From assembly GCA_028693695.1 (NCBI GenBank), contig JAQUUV010000003.1, positions 1-28,259 on the forward strand: a DNA stretch of 28,259 bases, in the 5' to 3' direction. Made by a program: the position numbers and the translations under genes. Below are positions 13,936 through 20,918 of the stretch, piece after piece. Numbering within the stretch: position 1 is the stretch's first letter; the number at the start of each line of letters is the position of its first letter. The DNA is from Syntrophomonas sp. (GTDB lineage Bacteria > Bacillota > Syntrophomonadia > Syntrophomonadales > Syntrophomonadaceae). The notes below the pieces were generated by a model. It saw only the letters and a list, made by a program, of their open reading frames with translations, did not search any database and was not told the DNA's origin.

Positions 13936-15210
13936 ATGCCAGCCGTAGTATTAGTAGGGGCGCAGTGGGGCGATGAAGGAAAGGGTAAAATTACAGATTT
14001 TTTAGCTGAAGAAGCGGACTGTGTGGTTAGATACCAGGGTGGAAGTAATGCCGGGCATACGGTCGAGTTAGCCAATGAGAAGTTCATGTTGCATTTAATT
14101 CCGTCGGGTATATTACATCCGGAGAAGTTATGTGTGATAGGTAACGGCGTTGTTGTAGATTTGGGTAAGGTTATAGACGAGATTGAAGGCTTGCACCGGC
14201 GGGGGATTGATACCAGCAACTTGCGGATTAGTAGTCGGGCCTCGGTAGTTATGCCTTATCACAAGAAAATCGATGAAATTGAAGATTGTATTAAGAAAAT
14301 AGGTACCACTAAGAGGGGAATTGGACCTACTTACGCTGATAAAATCAGTCGAACCGGGTTTAGGATTTGCGATCTTTTACAAGAGGAATCCTTCCGGGAA
14401 AATTTTACGGCAGAGGTAGAGCGAAAGAATCGGCTTTTACAAGATTTTTATAACGAACCCGGATTTGATGCTGAAGAGATGATGGAACAGTTGATGGCTC
14501 AAATTGGGATACTAAAAAAATATATTGCCGATACAGCATGTTTGGTTCATACAAGCCTCCGGGCAGGCAAGAAGGTTCTTTTTGAAGGCGCCCAGGGTAC
14601 CTTATTGGATATTGACCATGGTACTTATCCATATGTTACTTCGTCTTATCCCACGGCAGGAGGAGCCTGTATAGGCTCGGGAATTGGGCCAACGGAGATT
14701 GGAAAGGTAATTGGAGTTGCCAAGGCTTACACTACTCGGGTTGGGGAAGGGCCGTTTCCCACCGAGTTGAAGGATGCTACCGGAGAACTTCTCCGGGAAC
14801 GGGGAGCCGAATTTGGAACCACCACAGGTAGGCCGAGGAGATGTGGCTGGCTGGATGCGGTTATTTTACGCTATGCCGCCCGTATAAATGGATTGACGGA
14901 TTTAGCAATTACCAAGCTGGATGTGCTGGATAGCTTCTCTACGCTAAAGATATGTGTTGCTTATCGCTATCAGGGGGAACTTCTATATGAGTTCCCTGAT
15001 AATATTCATGTACTCCAGGGTTGCGTGCCGGAGTATATTGAAATGCCGGGGTGGAACCAGGATATCAGCCAAATTACTGAATACTGGGATTTGCCTCTTG
15101 AAGCCCAGGCCTATATTGCCAAAATAGAAGAGCTAAGCGGCGTAAAGCACTCAATTGTGGCAGTGGGGCCCAAAAGAAGCCAGACCATTGTCAGCAACCG
15201 GCTATTTTAG
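13936..15210 (+). CDS. purA: Adenylosuccinate synthetase
   Basis: The 424-residue enzyme joins IMP and aspartate using GTP, the first step from IMP to AMP. It starts MPAVVLVGAQWGDEGKGKIT (P-loop with catalytic Asp13), then VRYQGGSNAGHTV (His41 region), KRGIGPTYADK, FEGAQGTLLDIDHGTYPYVT, GEGPFPTEL, and TTTGRPRRCGWLD, all standard PurA motifs. The frame is open upstream to 13723, overlapping lonC, but only the ATG at 13936 has a correct N-terminus and ribosome binding site (AGGGGGTGG). The length is typical. It stands alone, with its own promoter. Confidence 0.98.
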   Translation: MPAVVLVGAQWGDEGKGKITDFLAEEADCVVRYQGGSNAGHTVELANEKFMLHLIPSGILHPEKLCVIGNGVVVDLGKVIDEIEGLHRRGIDTSNLRISSRASVVMPYHKKIDEIEDCIKKIGTTKRGIGPTYADKISRTGFRICDLLQEESFRENFTAEVERKNRLLQDFYNEPGFDAEEMMEQLMAQIGILKKYIADTACLVHTSLRAGKKVLFEGAQGTLLDIDHGTYPYVTSSYPTAGGACIGSGIGPTEIGKVIGVAKAYTTRVGEGPFPTELKDATGELLRERGAEFGTTTGRPRRCGWLDAVILRYAARINGLTDLAITKLDVLDSFSTLKICVAYRYQGELLYEFPDNIHVLQGCVPEYIEMPGWNQDISQITEYWDLPLEAQAYIAKIEELSGVKHSIVAVGPKRSQTIVSNRLF

Positions 15211-15277
15211 CTGGAAAACGGAAACCGCTTATAGTAAAATATATTAAGGATTTTATTAGGGATGCGCGAAGAAATGT

Positions 15278-15352
15278 GGGCGCGTAACTCAGCGGGAGAG
15301 TGCTACCTTCACACGGTAGAAGTCGTGGGTTCGAAACCCTCCGCGCCCACCA
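15278..15352 (+). tRNA. tRNA-Val (anticodon CAC)
   Basis: The cloverleaf is complete, with an encoded CCA: acceptor GGGCGCG/CGCGCCC, D stem ACTC/GAGT, anticodon stem CTACC/GGTAG with loop TTCACAC (anticodon CAC, reading GUG), a 5-base variable loop, and T loop TTCGAAA. The T stem GTGGG/CCCTC has one U-U mismatch, which is unusual but tolerable. A terminator follows 16 bases later. Confidence 0.93.
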
Positions 15353-15367
15353 TATAAAGCAAGTGAT

Positions 15368-15396
15368 ACGGGGCTTGATAGGCCCTGTTATTTTTT
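15368..15396 (+). terminator. Terminator after tRNA-Val
   Basis: ACGGGGC (15368-15374) pairs with GCCCTGT (15382-15388), with one G-U pair, a 7-base loop and a TATTTTTT tail. Confidence 0.85.
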
Positions 15397-15431
15397 GTCC
15401 ATGAGGAGGAGTAACCTTTTAAGCGGAAAGT

Positions 15432-15462
15432 GGGGTTGAGAATATGAATATAAGTGGTTAAG
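15432..15462 (+). promoter_or_regulatory. Pair of LytTR-like direct repeats before agrC
   Basis: GGGGTTGAG (15432-15440) and GTGGTTAAG (15454-15462) share the GTTNAG core and are separated by 13 bases. AgrA-type LytTR regulators bind pairs of 9-bp direct repeats with 12-13 bp spacers, so the geometry fits, although the first three bases differ from the usual consensus. The repeats lie just upstream of a SigH-like promoter. No LytTR gene is in the window. Confidence 0.4.
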
Positions 15463-15479
15463 AAAAGGGGATGAAAAAA

Positions 15480-15506
15480 AGGAATGCCTGAAAAAATGGA
15501 GAATAT
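15480..15506 (+). promoter_or_regulatory. SigH-like promoter of the agr genes
   Basis: AGGAATG (15480-15486), a 13-base spacer, and AGAATAT (15500-15506). This matches the SigH layout (AGGAWWT, 12-14 bases, RGAAT) and has the same spacing as the motif at 20776. The agrC start codon is 33 bases after it, so the leader is short. Confidence 0.5.
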
Positions 15507-15538
15507 TAGACATATTAGGAAAGAGTGGGGAATTACTA

Positions 15539-16945
15539 GTGGAATCAACACTGATCGGTATAACTTTTTTGCAAAACTATATTGCTGGTTTCCTTATGCC
15601 ATGGTTGGGCCTGCTGCTGGTAAATGTAAGACCTCAGATAAAAAAGATATGCATAGTGGCGCTGGTCTATGCAATTTTGGGTGTTTTATTAAGATCTATT
15701 ATTAAATTACCAGACGATAGTAGTTTTCTAATTCAAATACTGCTACTGGCAGTAATGGTGATGTTTGTTTTTTGTCTAGGGCCGGTTAAATCGATTATGG
15801 CCACTGTCTTTGGATTAATAGTAATGGCATTGGGGGAAGTAATTTTTTCAATTATAATTATAAACCTGTTTGGTCCAACTATTATAAAAAGCACTAACCC
15901 CCTAATATTACTAATTGTTCCGCTGCCTCAAATTATTATGACATTAATCATAATTTATTTGTGTATTCGGTTTGAATTTCACTTGTTTGATCTTAAACCA
16001 ATAGAGCAGGAGCCTATTGCTACATTTGAAAGCAAACGAATAAAAACGATAACGATTTTAGTGCTTGTATTGCTAGTAGTCATATTTGTGCAAATTGCTT
16101 TTAGCGCGTCTGTTATCAACAAGGCATTTGCTGTGTCTAAAGCTTTGCCCCTACCAATGATGGGGATAATCTCCACATTTATTCTAGTCATAGGCGTGCT
16201 AGCGATGGGGTTACTAATTAGGCAGTTGGTCGAATTGACACAAAAAGAAAGTCAGTATCACGCTCAGGCGATATATATTAATACACTCGACGAATTATAC
16301 ACAGCTGTACGAAGCGAAAGGCACGATATTATTAACCACCTGCAGACCATTTATGGTTTTAACCAATTGGGTTATACCGAGGAAGTGCAGAAATACCTGA
16401 GTGAGTTGTTGGGTGGAAACATTCTCTCCAATAAGTTTATCGTAACAGGGACACCTGGATTAACTGCATTATTCTATATTAAGTCAGGTATTGCCAGGAC
16501 TAATGATATTGAATTTAAGGTTGCTGTGGACCAGCAGATAGACAATTTAAAGGTATCGCCATATGAACTTAATAATATTATAGGTAATTTAATTAATAAT
16601 GCCTTTGATGCTGTAATGCCACTGGAAAATGAGCAGAAGATAGTCAACGTATATATTGGGGCAGATGATGACAACTATGTTATTAAAGTTTCCAATTATG
16701 GATATATCAGTGATCAAACAAAACAAAATATAATGAAAAAAGGTTTTAGTACTAAGAAAGCAAAAGAACATTCTGGATTGGGACTGCATATTTGTAATAC
16801 TTTGGCCCAAAAATACGGGGGGAGCATTAAAATAGAGAATATTGATGACCATATGGTGGAAATTTCAGCATTATTCCCTGCAAATGCGATAAAGGGGGAC
16901 TTGAATGAATTCGCTAGCCAAAAAACTGGCTCATTTACTGGCTGA
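15539..16945 (+). CDS. agrC: AgrC-like membrane sensor histidine kinase
   Basis: The 468-residue protein has an N-terminal membrane domain of about six or seven segments (residues 5-235), then a cytoplasmic kinase. The phospho-acceptor His262 lies in RSERHDIINHLQT, the N-box is NIIGNLINNAFDAV (346-359), and the G-box is HSGLGLHICN (411-420). The RHD-x-x-NHLQ signature is that of the AgrC (HPK10) family. It would sense the peptide made from agrD. The start is GTG 15539, the only canonical start after the upstream in-frame stop and before the first membrane segment, with GGGG 8 bases before. The 3' end overlaps agrB by 41 bases. No response regulator is encoded here, so an AgrA partner must be elsewhere. 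Confidence 0.88.
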   Translation: MESTLIGITFLQNYIAGFLMPWLGLLLVNVRPQIKKICIVALVYAILGVLLRSIIKLPDDSSFLIQILLLAVMVMFVFCLGPVKSIMATVFGLIVMALGEVIFSIIIINLFGPTIIKSTNPLILLIVPLPQIIMTLIIIYLCIRFEFHLFDLKPIEQEPIATFESKRIKTITILVLVLLVVIFVQIAFSASVINKAFAVSKALPLPMMGIISTFILVIGVLAMGLLIRQLVELTQKESQYHAQAIYINTLDELYTAVRSERHDIINHLQTIYGFNQLGYTEEVQKYLSELLGGNILSNKFIVTGTPGLTALFYIKSGIARTNDIEFKVAVDQQIDNLKVSPYELNNIIGNLINNAFDAVMPLENEQKIVNVYIGADDDNYVIKVSNYGYISDQTKQNIMKKGFSTKKAKEHSGLGLHICNTLAQKYGGSIKIENIDDHMVEISALFPANAIKGDLNEFASQKTGSFTG

Positions 16946-17543
16946 AAACGCTAGTCATTCCGTTCTCGAAGATGAAATACGATATGGGCTGGAAATAGCC
17001 CTGGGAGGATTATTACAAGCGATTATTATTATGGTCGTGGCGCTGCTGCTAGGAATCGGCAAAGAAGTCTTAGCAATTATCACCACAGCAGCGCTATATA
17101 GGAGATATTCGGGTGGACCTCACTGTCAAGCCTACTACAGGTGTACTATTACCAGCCTGGTTTCCTTTGTTGTATTGGGTTACGTATCCAGATACATTCC
17201 CGCCAACTACTTATCGGGCTACATTATAGGTCTTGCCATAATGTCACTATATCTTATCCACTATTACGTTCCCGTGGACAATCCGATCAATCCTATTACA
17301 GACGAATCGACAAAAAGAAAACGAAAAATAAAATCCTATTGGATATTGTTATTGGTGTTGCTTGCAAGCACCGTTTTTGGTGAGATCATGGATAAAAAAT
17401 TGGTTGCCATAGCACTTCTACTCGGTATGTTCTGGCAGAATTTCACTTTGTTGCCATGGGGGCATACTTATGTCCACTTATGGGATCAGTTTTTTGAAAA
17501 AACTGAGAAATTCTTAAAAGGAGAGGAGGTGATGAAATGTTAA
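16905..17543 (+). CDS. agrB: AgrB-like autoinducer-processing protease
   Basis: The 212-residue membrane cysteine protease cuts the AgrD C-terminal tail and closes the thiolactone ring. The catalytic pair is His73 and Cys80 in YSGGPHCQAYYRC; the 7-residue gap equals that of S. aureus AgrB (H77, C84). About five membrane segments are visible (residues 33-62, 84-96, 104-122, 143-158, 164-180). It starts inside agrC (RBS AAGGGGG before ATG) and ends 7 bases into agrD, so the three genes are translationally coupled. Confidence 0.92.
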   Translation: MNSLAKKLAHLLAENASHSVLEDEIRYGLEIALGGLLQAIIIMVVALLLGIGKEVLAIITTAALYRRYSGGPHCQAYYRCTITSLVSFVVLGYVSRYIPANYLSGYIIGLAIMSLYLIHYYVPVDNPINPITDESTKRKRKIKSYWILLLVLLASTVFGEIMDKKLVAIALLLGMFWQNFTLLPWGHTYVHLWDQFFEKTEKFLKGEEVMKC

Positions 17544-17662
17544 CTAAGTTCAGAGTTATTGCATGTACCGTCCTGGCAACCATTTTTACAGTCATTGCAG
17601 CAGGGGCTGCACTAGGATGTCCATATTGGAACTATCAACCGGAGCTGCCCAAGAGAGACTAG
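17537..17662 (+). CDS. agrD: AgrD-like cyclic peptide autoinducer precursor
   Basis: This 41-residue gene is easy to miss. The protein reads MLTKFRVIACTVLATIFTVI, then AAGAALG and the core CPYWN followed by YQPELPKRD. Features: a basic/hydrophobic N-terminal helix that would anchor it in the membrane, Cys28 that starts the ring, and an acidic/proline C-terminal tail. The tail QPELP resembles the QPEEP tail I recall for Clostridium perfringens AgrD (core CLWFT), so the ring here is most likely Cys28 to Asn32. GGAGG lies 7 bases before the ATG, and the gene overlaps the agrB stop. It is the signal sensed by AgrC. Confidence 0.93.
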   Translation: MLTKFRVIACTVLATIFTVIAAGAALGCPYWNYQPELPKRD

Positions 17663-17698
17663 TTTAAGGAGTGTCGAATAAAGTGGAAACGCTGACTT

Positions 17699-17725
17699 AG
17701 CAGGCTGAACCAGCCTGCTTTTTTT
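17699..17725 (+). terminator. Terminator of the agr operon
   Basis: AGCAGGCTG (17699-17707) and CAGCCTGCT (17711-17719) form a perfect 9-bp stem with an AAC loop, followed by seven U. It lies 37 bases after the agrD stop. Confidence 0.93.
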
Positions 17726-17887
17726 ACCAATTCGCTAATTGGGAGATCACTTTGCGATAGCTTATGGCTTAGAGGGCATAAATTGATCCAGGTTCTACCG
17801 TGCCGGGAGGATATTCCGGAACTGGCTGAAGAGTTTGCGGACAAGGTAATAGGACATAAAAAATTTAGGCTCAATTTGACTAACTGA
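17726..17887 (+). other. Unexplained open frame between agr terminator and tRNA-Gly
   Basis: One frame stays open from 17696 to the TGA at 17885-17887 without a start codon. It reads FTNSLIGRSLCDSLWLRGHK, then LIQVLPCREDIPELAEEFAD and KVIGHKKFRLNLTN. The composition is protein-like (amphipathic, charged), and it begins within the terminator. I do not recognise it. It may be the 3' remnant of a lost gene or chance. No ribosome binding site or ATG/GTG/TTG start in a good position was seen. The gap 17663-18235 otherwise holds only the tRNA and the signals listed. Confidence 0.25.
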
Positions 17888-17903
17888 TGCTATTTAGTAT
17901 AAA
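17876..17903 (+). promoter_or_regulatory. Probable promoter of tRNA-Gly
   Basis: TTGACT (17876-17881), 16 bases, TATAAA (17898-17903), 23 bases before the mature tRNA. It overlaps the stop codon of the unexplained open frame. Confidence 0.7.
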
Positions 17904-17926
17904 ATATCTCTGGTAGTATTATATGG

Positions 17927-18001
17927 GCGGGAGTAGCTCAGTGGTAGAGCACCGGCTTCCCAAGCCGGGTGCCGAGGGTTCGAACCCCTTTTCCCGCTCC
18001 A
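17927..18001 (+). tRNA. tRNA-Gly (anticodon CCC)
   Basis: A full cloverleaf: acceptor GCGGGAG/TTCCCGC with a G-U pair, D stem GCTC/GAGC, anticodon stem CCGGC/GCCGG with loop TTCCCAA (anticodon CCC, reading GGG), T arm GAGGG-TTCGAAC-CCCTT, and an encoded CCA at 17999-18001. Confidence 0.95.
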
Positions 18002-18037
18002 GTATTAATTAAAGACAACAACTCAACAATACTAAGC

Positions 18038-18086
18038 AAGAGGACACAATTTTCGTAGAGCACGAAGATAGGGTTCTCTTTTTTTT
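18038..18086 (+). terminator. Terminator after tRNA-Gly
   Basis: AAGAGGAC (18038-18045) pairs with GGTTCTCTT (18073-18080 core), with an inner TTTCG/CGAAG stem and a run of about nine U from 18079. Confidence 0.7.
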
Positions 18087-18235
18087 AACAAGGACATGGG
18101 ATATGCCAACGCATATATATAGGCAGTATGGATTAATATAGGATATGGATGAGTTTTCTTCAAGTTGCATTGTAATATCATAAATAAGGGATAATATAGG
18201 AGAGCTTCTAAAACAAACGCAAGGGGGAATGAAAA

Positions 18236-19135
18236 ATAAAACAGGAACTATATGATATAGCTATTCTCGGTTGCGGGCCGGCCGGACTGTCAGCTGCAAT
18301 AAACGCTACTATCCGTAATAAGAAGGTTATTGTCATAGGCTCTGAGCTATGTAGTCCACCACTGCACAAGGCTCAAAAGGTAAACAATTACTTGGGGATT
18401 CCGGATGTGAGCGGAGGTAAACTGCTGGAACTATTTATGGATCATGCGCGTGCTATGGATATTGAAATTAGTAATATAAAGGCCGAAGCTATTAACGAAG
18501 CTGACGGAACATACAACATACTGGTTGGAAATGACATGGTCAGGACCAAGACGATTATAATAGCTACAGGAGTACCCTACAGGGCCACTTTACCACGGGA
18601 GAACTTTTTTCTGGGAAAAGGACTTGGTTACTGCGCCACCTGTGATGGGCCGATTTATAGAGCCAAGGATGTACTAATCATAGGGCACAGTGAGGAAGCC
18701 GAACACGAGGCAAAATTTATGGCGGAAATATGCAGCAAGGTATATTTCTTGCCTATGTATGAAGAAATTGGGGACCTAGACCCCAGGATAGAAATAGTTA
18801 ACGATCAACCCGCAGCGATAATGGGGAAGGATTTTGTGGAAGGACTTGAGTTAAATAATGGTCAAACTATAAAGGTAGAAGGATTATTTGTTCTAGGGGC
18901 TGAGACTTCTCCGGAGCGTTTGGTACCAGGTTTAGAGATAGTCGATAAGCATATTAGGGTTAACCGCAATCAAGAAAGTAATCTCCCCGGAGTATATGCA
19001 GCGGGCGACTGCACTGGCCCTCCCTATCAAATTGCTAAGTCAGTTGGGGAAGGACAGGTTGCAGGACTGAACGCGAGTAAGTATTCAGTCTTGTTATCAA
19101 CGCAAAAGATTCCTATAGAAAATAATAATCAATAA
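18236..19135 (+). CDS. Thioredoxin-reductase-like flavoprotein lacking NADPH motifs (FFTR-like), AUA or lost start
   Basis: If read from ATA 18236 the protein has 299 residues. It has the FAD fingerprint YDIAILGCGPAGLSAA (GCGPAG at 12-17), the redox pair GYCATCDGP (C133, C136), and the second FAD motif PGVYAAGDCTGPP. It lacks the NADPH signatures: the second glycine-rich loop reads IIGHSEEA rather than GGGxSA, and there is no HRRxxxR. This is the pattern described for ferredoxin-type flavin thioredoxin reductases of clostridia, so the electron donor may be ferredoxin. There is no ATG/GTG/TTG in frame between the TGA at 18230 and TTG 18392, which would cut off the FAD motif. AAGGGGG lies 8 bases before the ATA. 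It is monocistronic, with a terminator at 19313. Confidence 0.75.
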   Translation: MKQELYDIAILGCGPAGLSAAINATIRNKKVIVIGSELCSPPLHKAQKVNNYLGIPDVSGGKLLELFMDHARAMDIEISNIKAEAINEADGTYNILVGNDMVRTKTIIIATGVPYRATLPRENFFLGKGLGYCATCDGPIYRAKDVLIIGHSEEAEHEAKFMAEICSKVYFLPMYEEIGDLDPRIEIVNDQPAAIMGKDFVEGLELNNGQTIKVEGLFVLGAETSPERLVPGLEIVDKHIRVNRNQESNLPGVYAAGDCTGPPYQIAKSVGEGQVAGLNASKYSVLLSTQKIPIENNNQ

Positions 19136-19140
19136 TTCAA

Positions 19141-19220
19141 GCGTGTTGTGGGGACGGTCCTTTTGACACGCCTCGCCGGTTCCTATTTGGCGTGTCAAAA
19201 GGACCGTCCCCACAACACGC
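19141..19220 (+). repeat. REP-like inverted repeat, copy 1
   Basis: A perfect 32-bp inverted repeat (19141-19172 with 19189-19220), containing GTGTTGTGGGGACGGTCC and TTTTGACACGC, around a 16-base loop (CCGGTTCC inside). The same arms occur at 20826-20918 in the opposite orientation, judged by the loop. GGGGACGGTCC palindromes like this resemble REP elements moved by REP-associated tyrosine transposases (RAYT/Y1 type); none is in the window. The rest of the gap 19221-19457 holds the terminator and the promoter region of the next gene. Confidence 0.85.
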
Positions 19221-19312
19221 CCACAATACGAAATGTCAACTCTTCTTACGTCGAATTATATGTCAACTGCAAAACTTGAGTTAATTATTTGACCATAGTT
19301 AAAACAATATTA

Positions 19313-19344
19313 ATAAGAGGACATTTTTGTGCCCTCTTATTTTT
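19313..19344 (+). terminator. Terminator between flavoprotein and transglutaminase genes
   Basis: ATAAGAGG (19313-19320) pairs with CCTCTTAT (19333-19340), inner CA/TG, followed by TTTTT. It lies about 180 bases after the flavoprotein stop, beyond the REP-like element. Confidence 0.8.
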
Positions 19345-19457
19345 ATGTAAATATAAAGGCTTGCCAAAAAAGGTTAACCAAAAATTTACAATTGCAAGTA
19401 ACTGCTTATGTAGTAATAATTAGATGATAAGAAAATGCTATTTATGAGGGTGAACAT

Positions 19458-20669
19458 ATGTTAAGAATAAATATTGTAACAGTAATACTGATAGGTATTT
19501 TTGCAGTGCCAATAATATTTGGTGCTTATCAAGATTTTTCAAGAGAAAGAATTAAGTTTTCATTGTGGTCTTTACTGAATAGTTTGGAGTTTCTATTCGG
19601 CTTATTTGTGGCGATTTATCTGACTAGAAGGATATTTTTCGATAATGATAGCGGGGTGTTTAATCAGATTTATAATGAGATACCCGAAAACATAAGAACG
19701 TTTCTATATGGGCAGGATGTTATGATTTATATTATTGTCGTGCCGCTAATACTCTTGCTGGTTCGTATTATTTTAAGGCTTTTTACCAGCCTGCTGTTCA
19801 ATGCTTTTGGTGATTCGTTGGCCAACGGGTTATATACCCTGTTTGATTCCATGGGTAGTGTGTTTAAACGTATAATTGGGGCTTTATCACAGGTGCCTAG
19901 GGCGGTATTTTTAGTTTTCATTTTAGGCCTGTTACTTAACTTCTATGCCTATTATTTTCCGTCCCCGTTTTTATCTAGGTCGATGAATCAGTCAGCTGCT
20001 TACCAGATTTTATATAAAAATGCTGTATGCCCCGTGCTTAACTCTAATATTGCCAAGAAGATCCCGGTTCTGGTAAATGATTCTTTTGGCAAAGGCATGG
20101 AGAGGGTTATTCCGGACATAGGAGATTCCGGTGGAAATTCAACGGCTGAGCAACTGGTAAACCAATTGAAAAAAAGCAATATTCGGGTCATAACGTATTT
20201 TAACGGAGTTACATTGGATGAAGCGATTAAATCAAATTCTCAAATAGATGAAACTGCCAGAAAGATAGTGGGCAATGAGCAGAACAGCAAGAAGAAGGCA
20301 TATTTGATATATAAATGGCTTAGCCAGAATATGCAATATGATTATGACAAGGCGGCAATGATTAGTAAGGACCCTAGCGGAATTTCTTCGGGTTCGATTA
20401 TCGCATTTAACACCAGAAAAGGTATTTGCTTCGATTATTCCAGTCTGTATATATCCATGTGCCGTGCGGTAGGGGTAAAAGTGCGTTTGATTACCGGATT
20501 GGGGTATAGCGGGGTTGCCTGGGGGGATCATGCCTGGAATCAGGTTTATTGTTCTGAAGAAGGCAGATGGATCAATGTTGACACCACTTTTGGAACCAAT
20601 GGAAAATATTTTGACAAAGCTGATTTTAATGTGGACCATAGGTATGCTGAAATTCAGGGAGAGTGGTGA
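19458..20669 (+). CDS. CvpA-like membrane domain fused to a transglutaminase-like cysteine protease domain
   Basis: The 403-residue protein has a membrane N-terminus: hydrophobic segments at about 3-23, 40-56, 88-112 and 148-168, with the spacing and 'R-I-K-F-S-L-W' region of CvpA-type proteins. The extracellular/peripheral C-terminal domain is transglutaminase-like: YKWLSQNMQYDYD, then catalytic Cys324 in RKGICFDYSSL, His358 in WGDHAWNQV and Asp375 in WINVDTTFG. The full Cys-His-Asp triad is present. Such domains can act as proteases or cross-linkers; the substrate is unknown. The start ATG has GAGGGTG 6 bases before. The gene is bracketed by two inverted REP-like elements. Confidence 0.85.
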   Translation: MLRINIVTVILIGIFAVPIIFGAYQDFSRERIKFSLWSLLNSLEFLFGLFVAIYLTRRIFFDNDSGVFNQIYNEIPENIRTFLYGQDVMIYIIVVPLILLLVRIILRLFTSLLFNAFGDSLANGLYTLFDSMGSVFKRIIGALSQVPRAVFLVFILGLLLNFYAYYFPSPFLSRSMNQSAAYQILYKNAVCPVLNSNIAKKIPVLVNDSFGKGMERVIPDIGDSGGNSTAEQLVNQLKKSNIRVITYFNGVTLDEAIKSNSQIDETARKIVGNEQNSKKKAYLIYKWLSQNMQYDYDKAAMISKDPSGISSGSIIAFNTRKGICFDYSSLYISMCRAVGVKVRLITGLGYSGVAWGDHAWNQVYCSEEGRWINVDTTFGTNGKYFDKADFNVDHRYAEIQGEW

Positions 20670-20775
20670 GCTAGCGCCAGAACATGAATAACGAGAGCTG
20701 ACGAAAGAATAATTATTCAATAGACCCTAAGGCTTAAAAGGACGGCAGCTTAGACAGTAAAAAAAATCTTCTGGC

Positions 20776-20802
20776 AGGAATTATCCAAATTGTGTAGAAT
20801 AA
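20776..20802 (+). promoter_or_regulatory. SigH-like promoter upstream of the TRAP region
   Basis: AGGAATT (20776-20782), 13 bases, AGAATAA (20796-20802). This is the best match in the window to the SigH layout. It lies in the 462-base gap 20670-21131, before REP-like copy 2 and the hairpin leader. The natural target is dctP, about 330 bases downstream, or a small RNA. Confidence 0.5.
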
Positions 20803-20825
20803 TATTATAAATATATAAATAAACT

Positions 20826-20918
20826 GCGTGTTGTGGGGACGGTCCTTTTGACACGCTAAACAGGAACCGGGAGGCGTGTCAAAAGGACCGTCCCCACAAC
20901 ACGGTCCTTTTGACACGC
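20826..20918 (-). repeat. REP-like inverted repeat, copy 2 with an extra half-arm
   Basis: A 29-bp perfect stem (20828-20856 with 20874-20902), with the same arm sequence as copy 1. The loop reads CCGGTTCC on the minus strand, so the element is inverted relative to copy 1. A third partial arm, GGTCCTTTTGACACGC, follows directly at 20903-20918. It lies between the SigH-like motif and the dctP leader. Confidence 0.85.

Noticed and set aside
15278..15352. Idea that tRNA-Val or tRNA-Gly marks an integrated mobile element
   Set aside because: No integrase and no direct repeat of a tRNA 3' end were found in the window.
15484..15705. Plus-strand 73-codon frame at the start of agrC
   Set aside because: It overlaps the first agrC membrane segments in another frame and has no recognisable protein pattern.
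17659..17874. Minus-strand 71-codon frame after agrD
   Set aside because: It reads backwards through the agr terminator and lacks a ribosome binding site.
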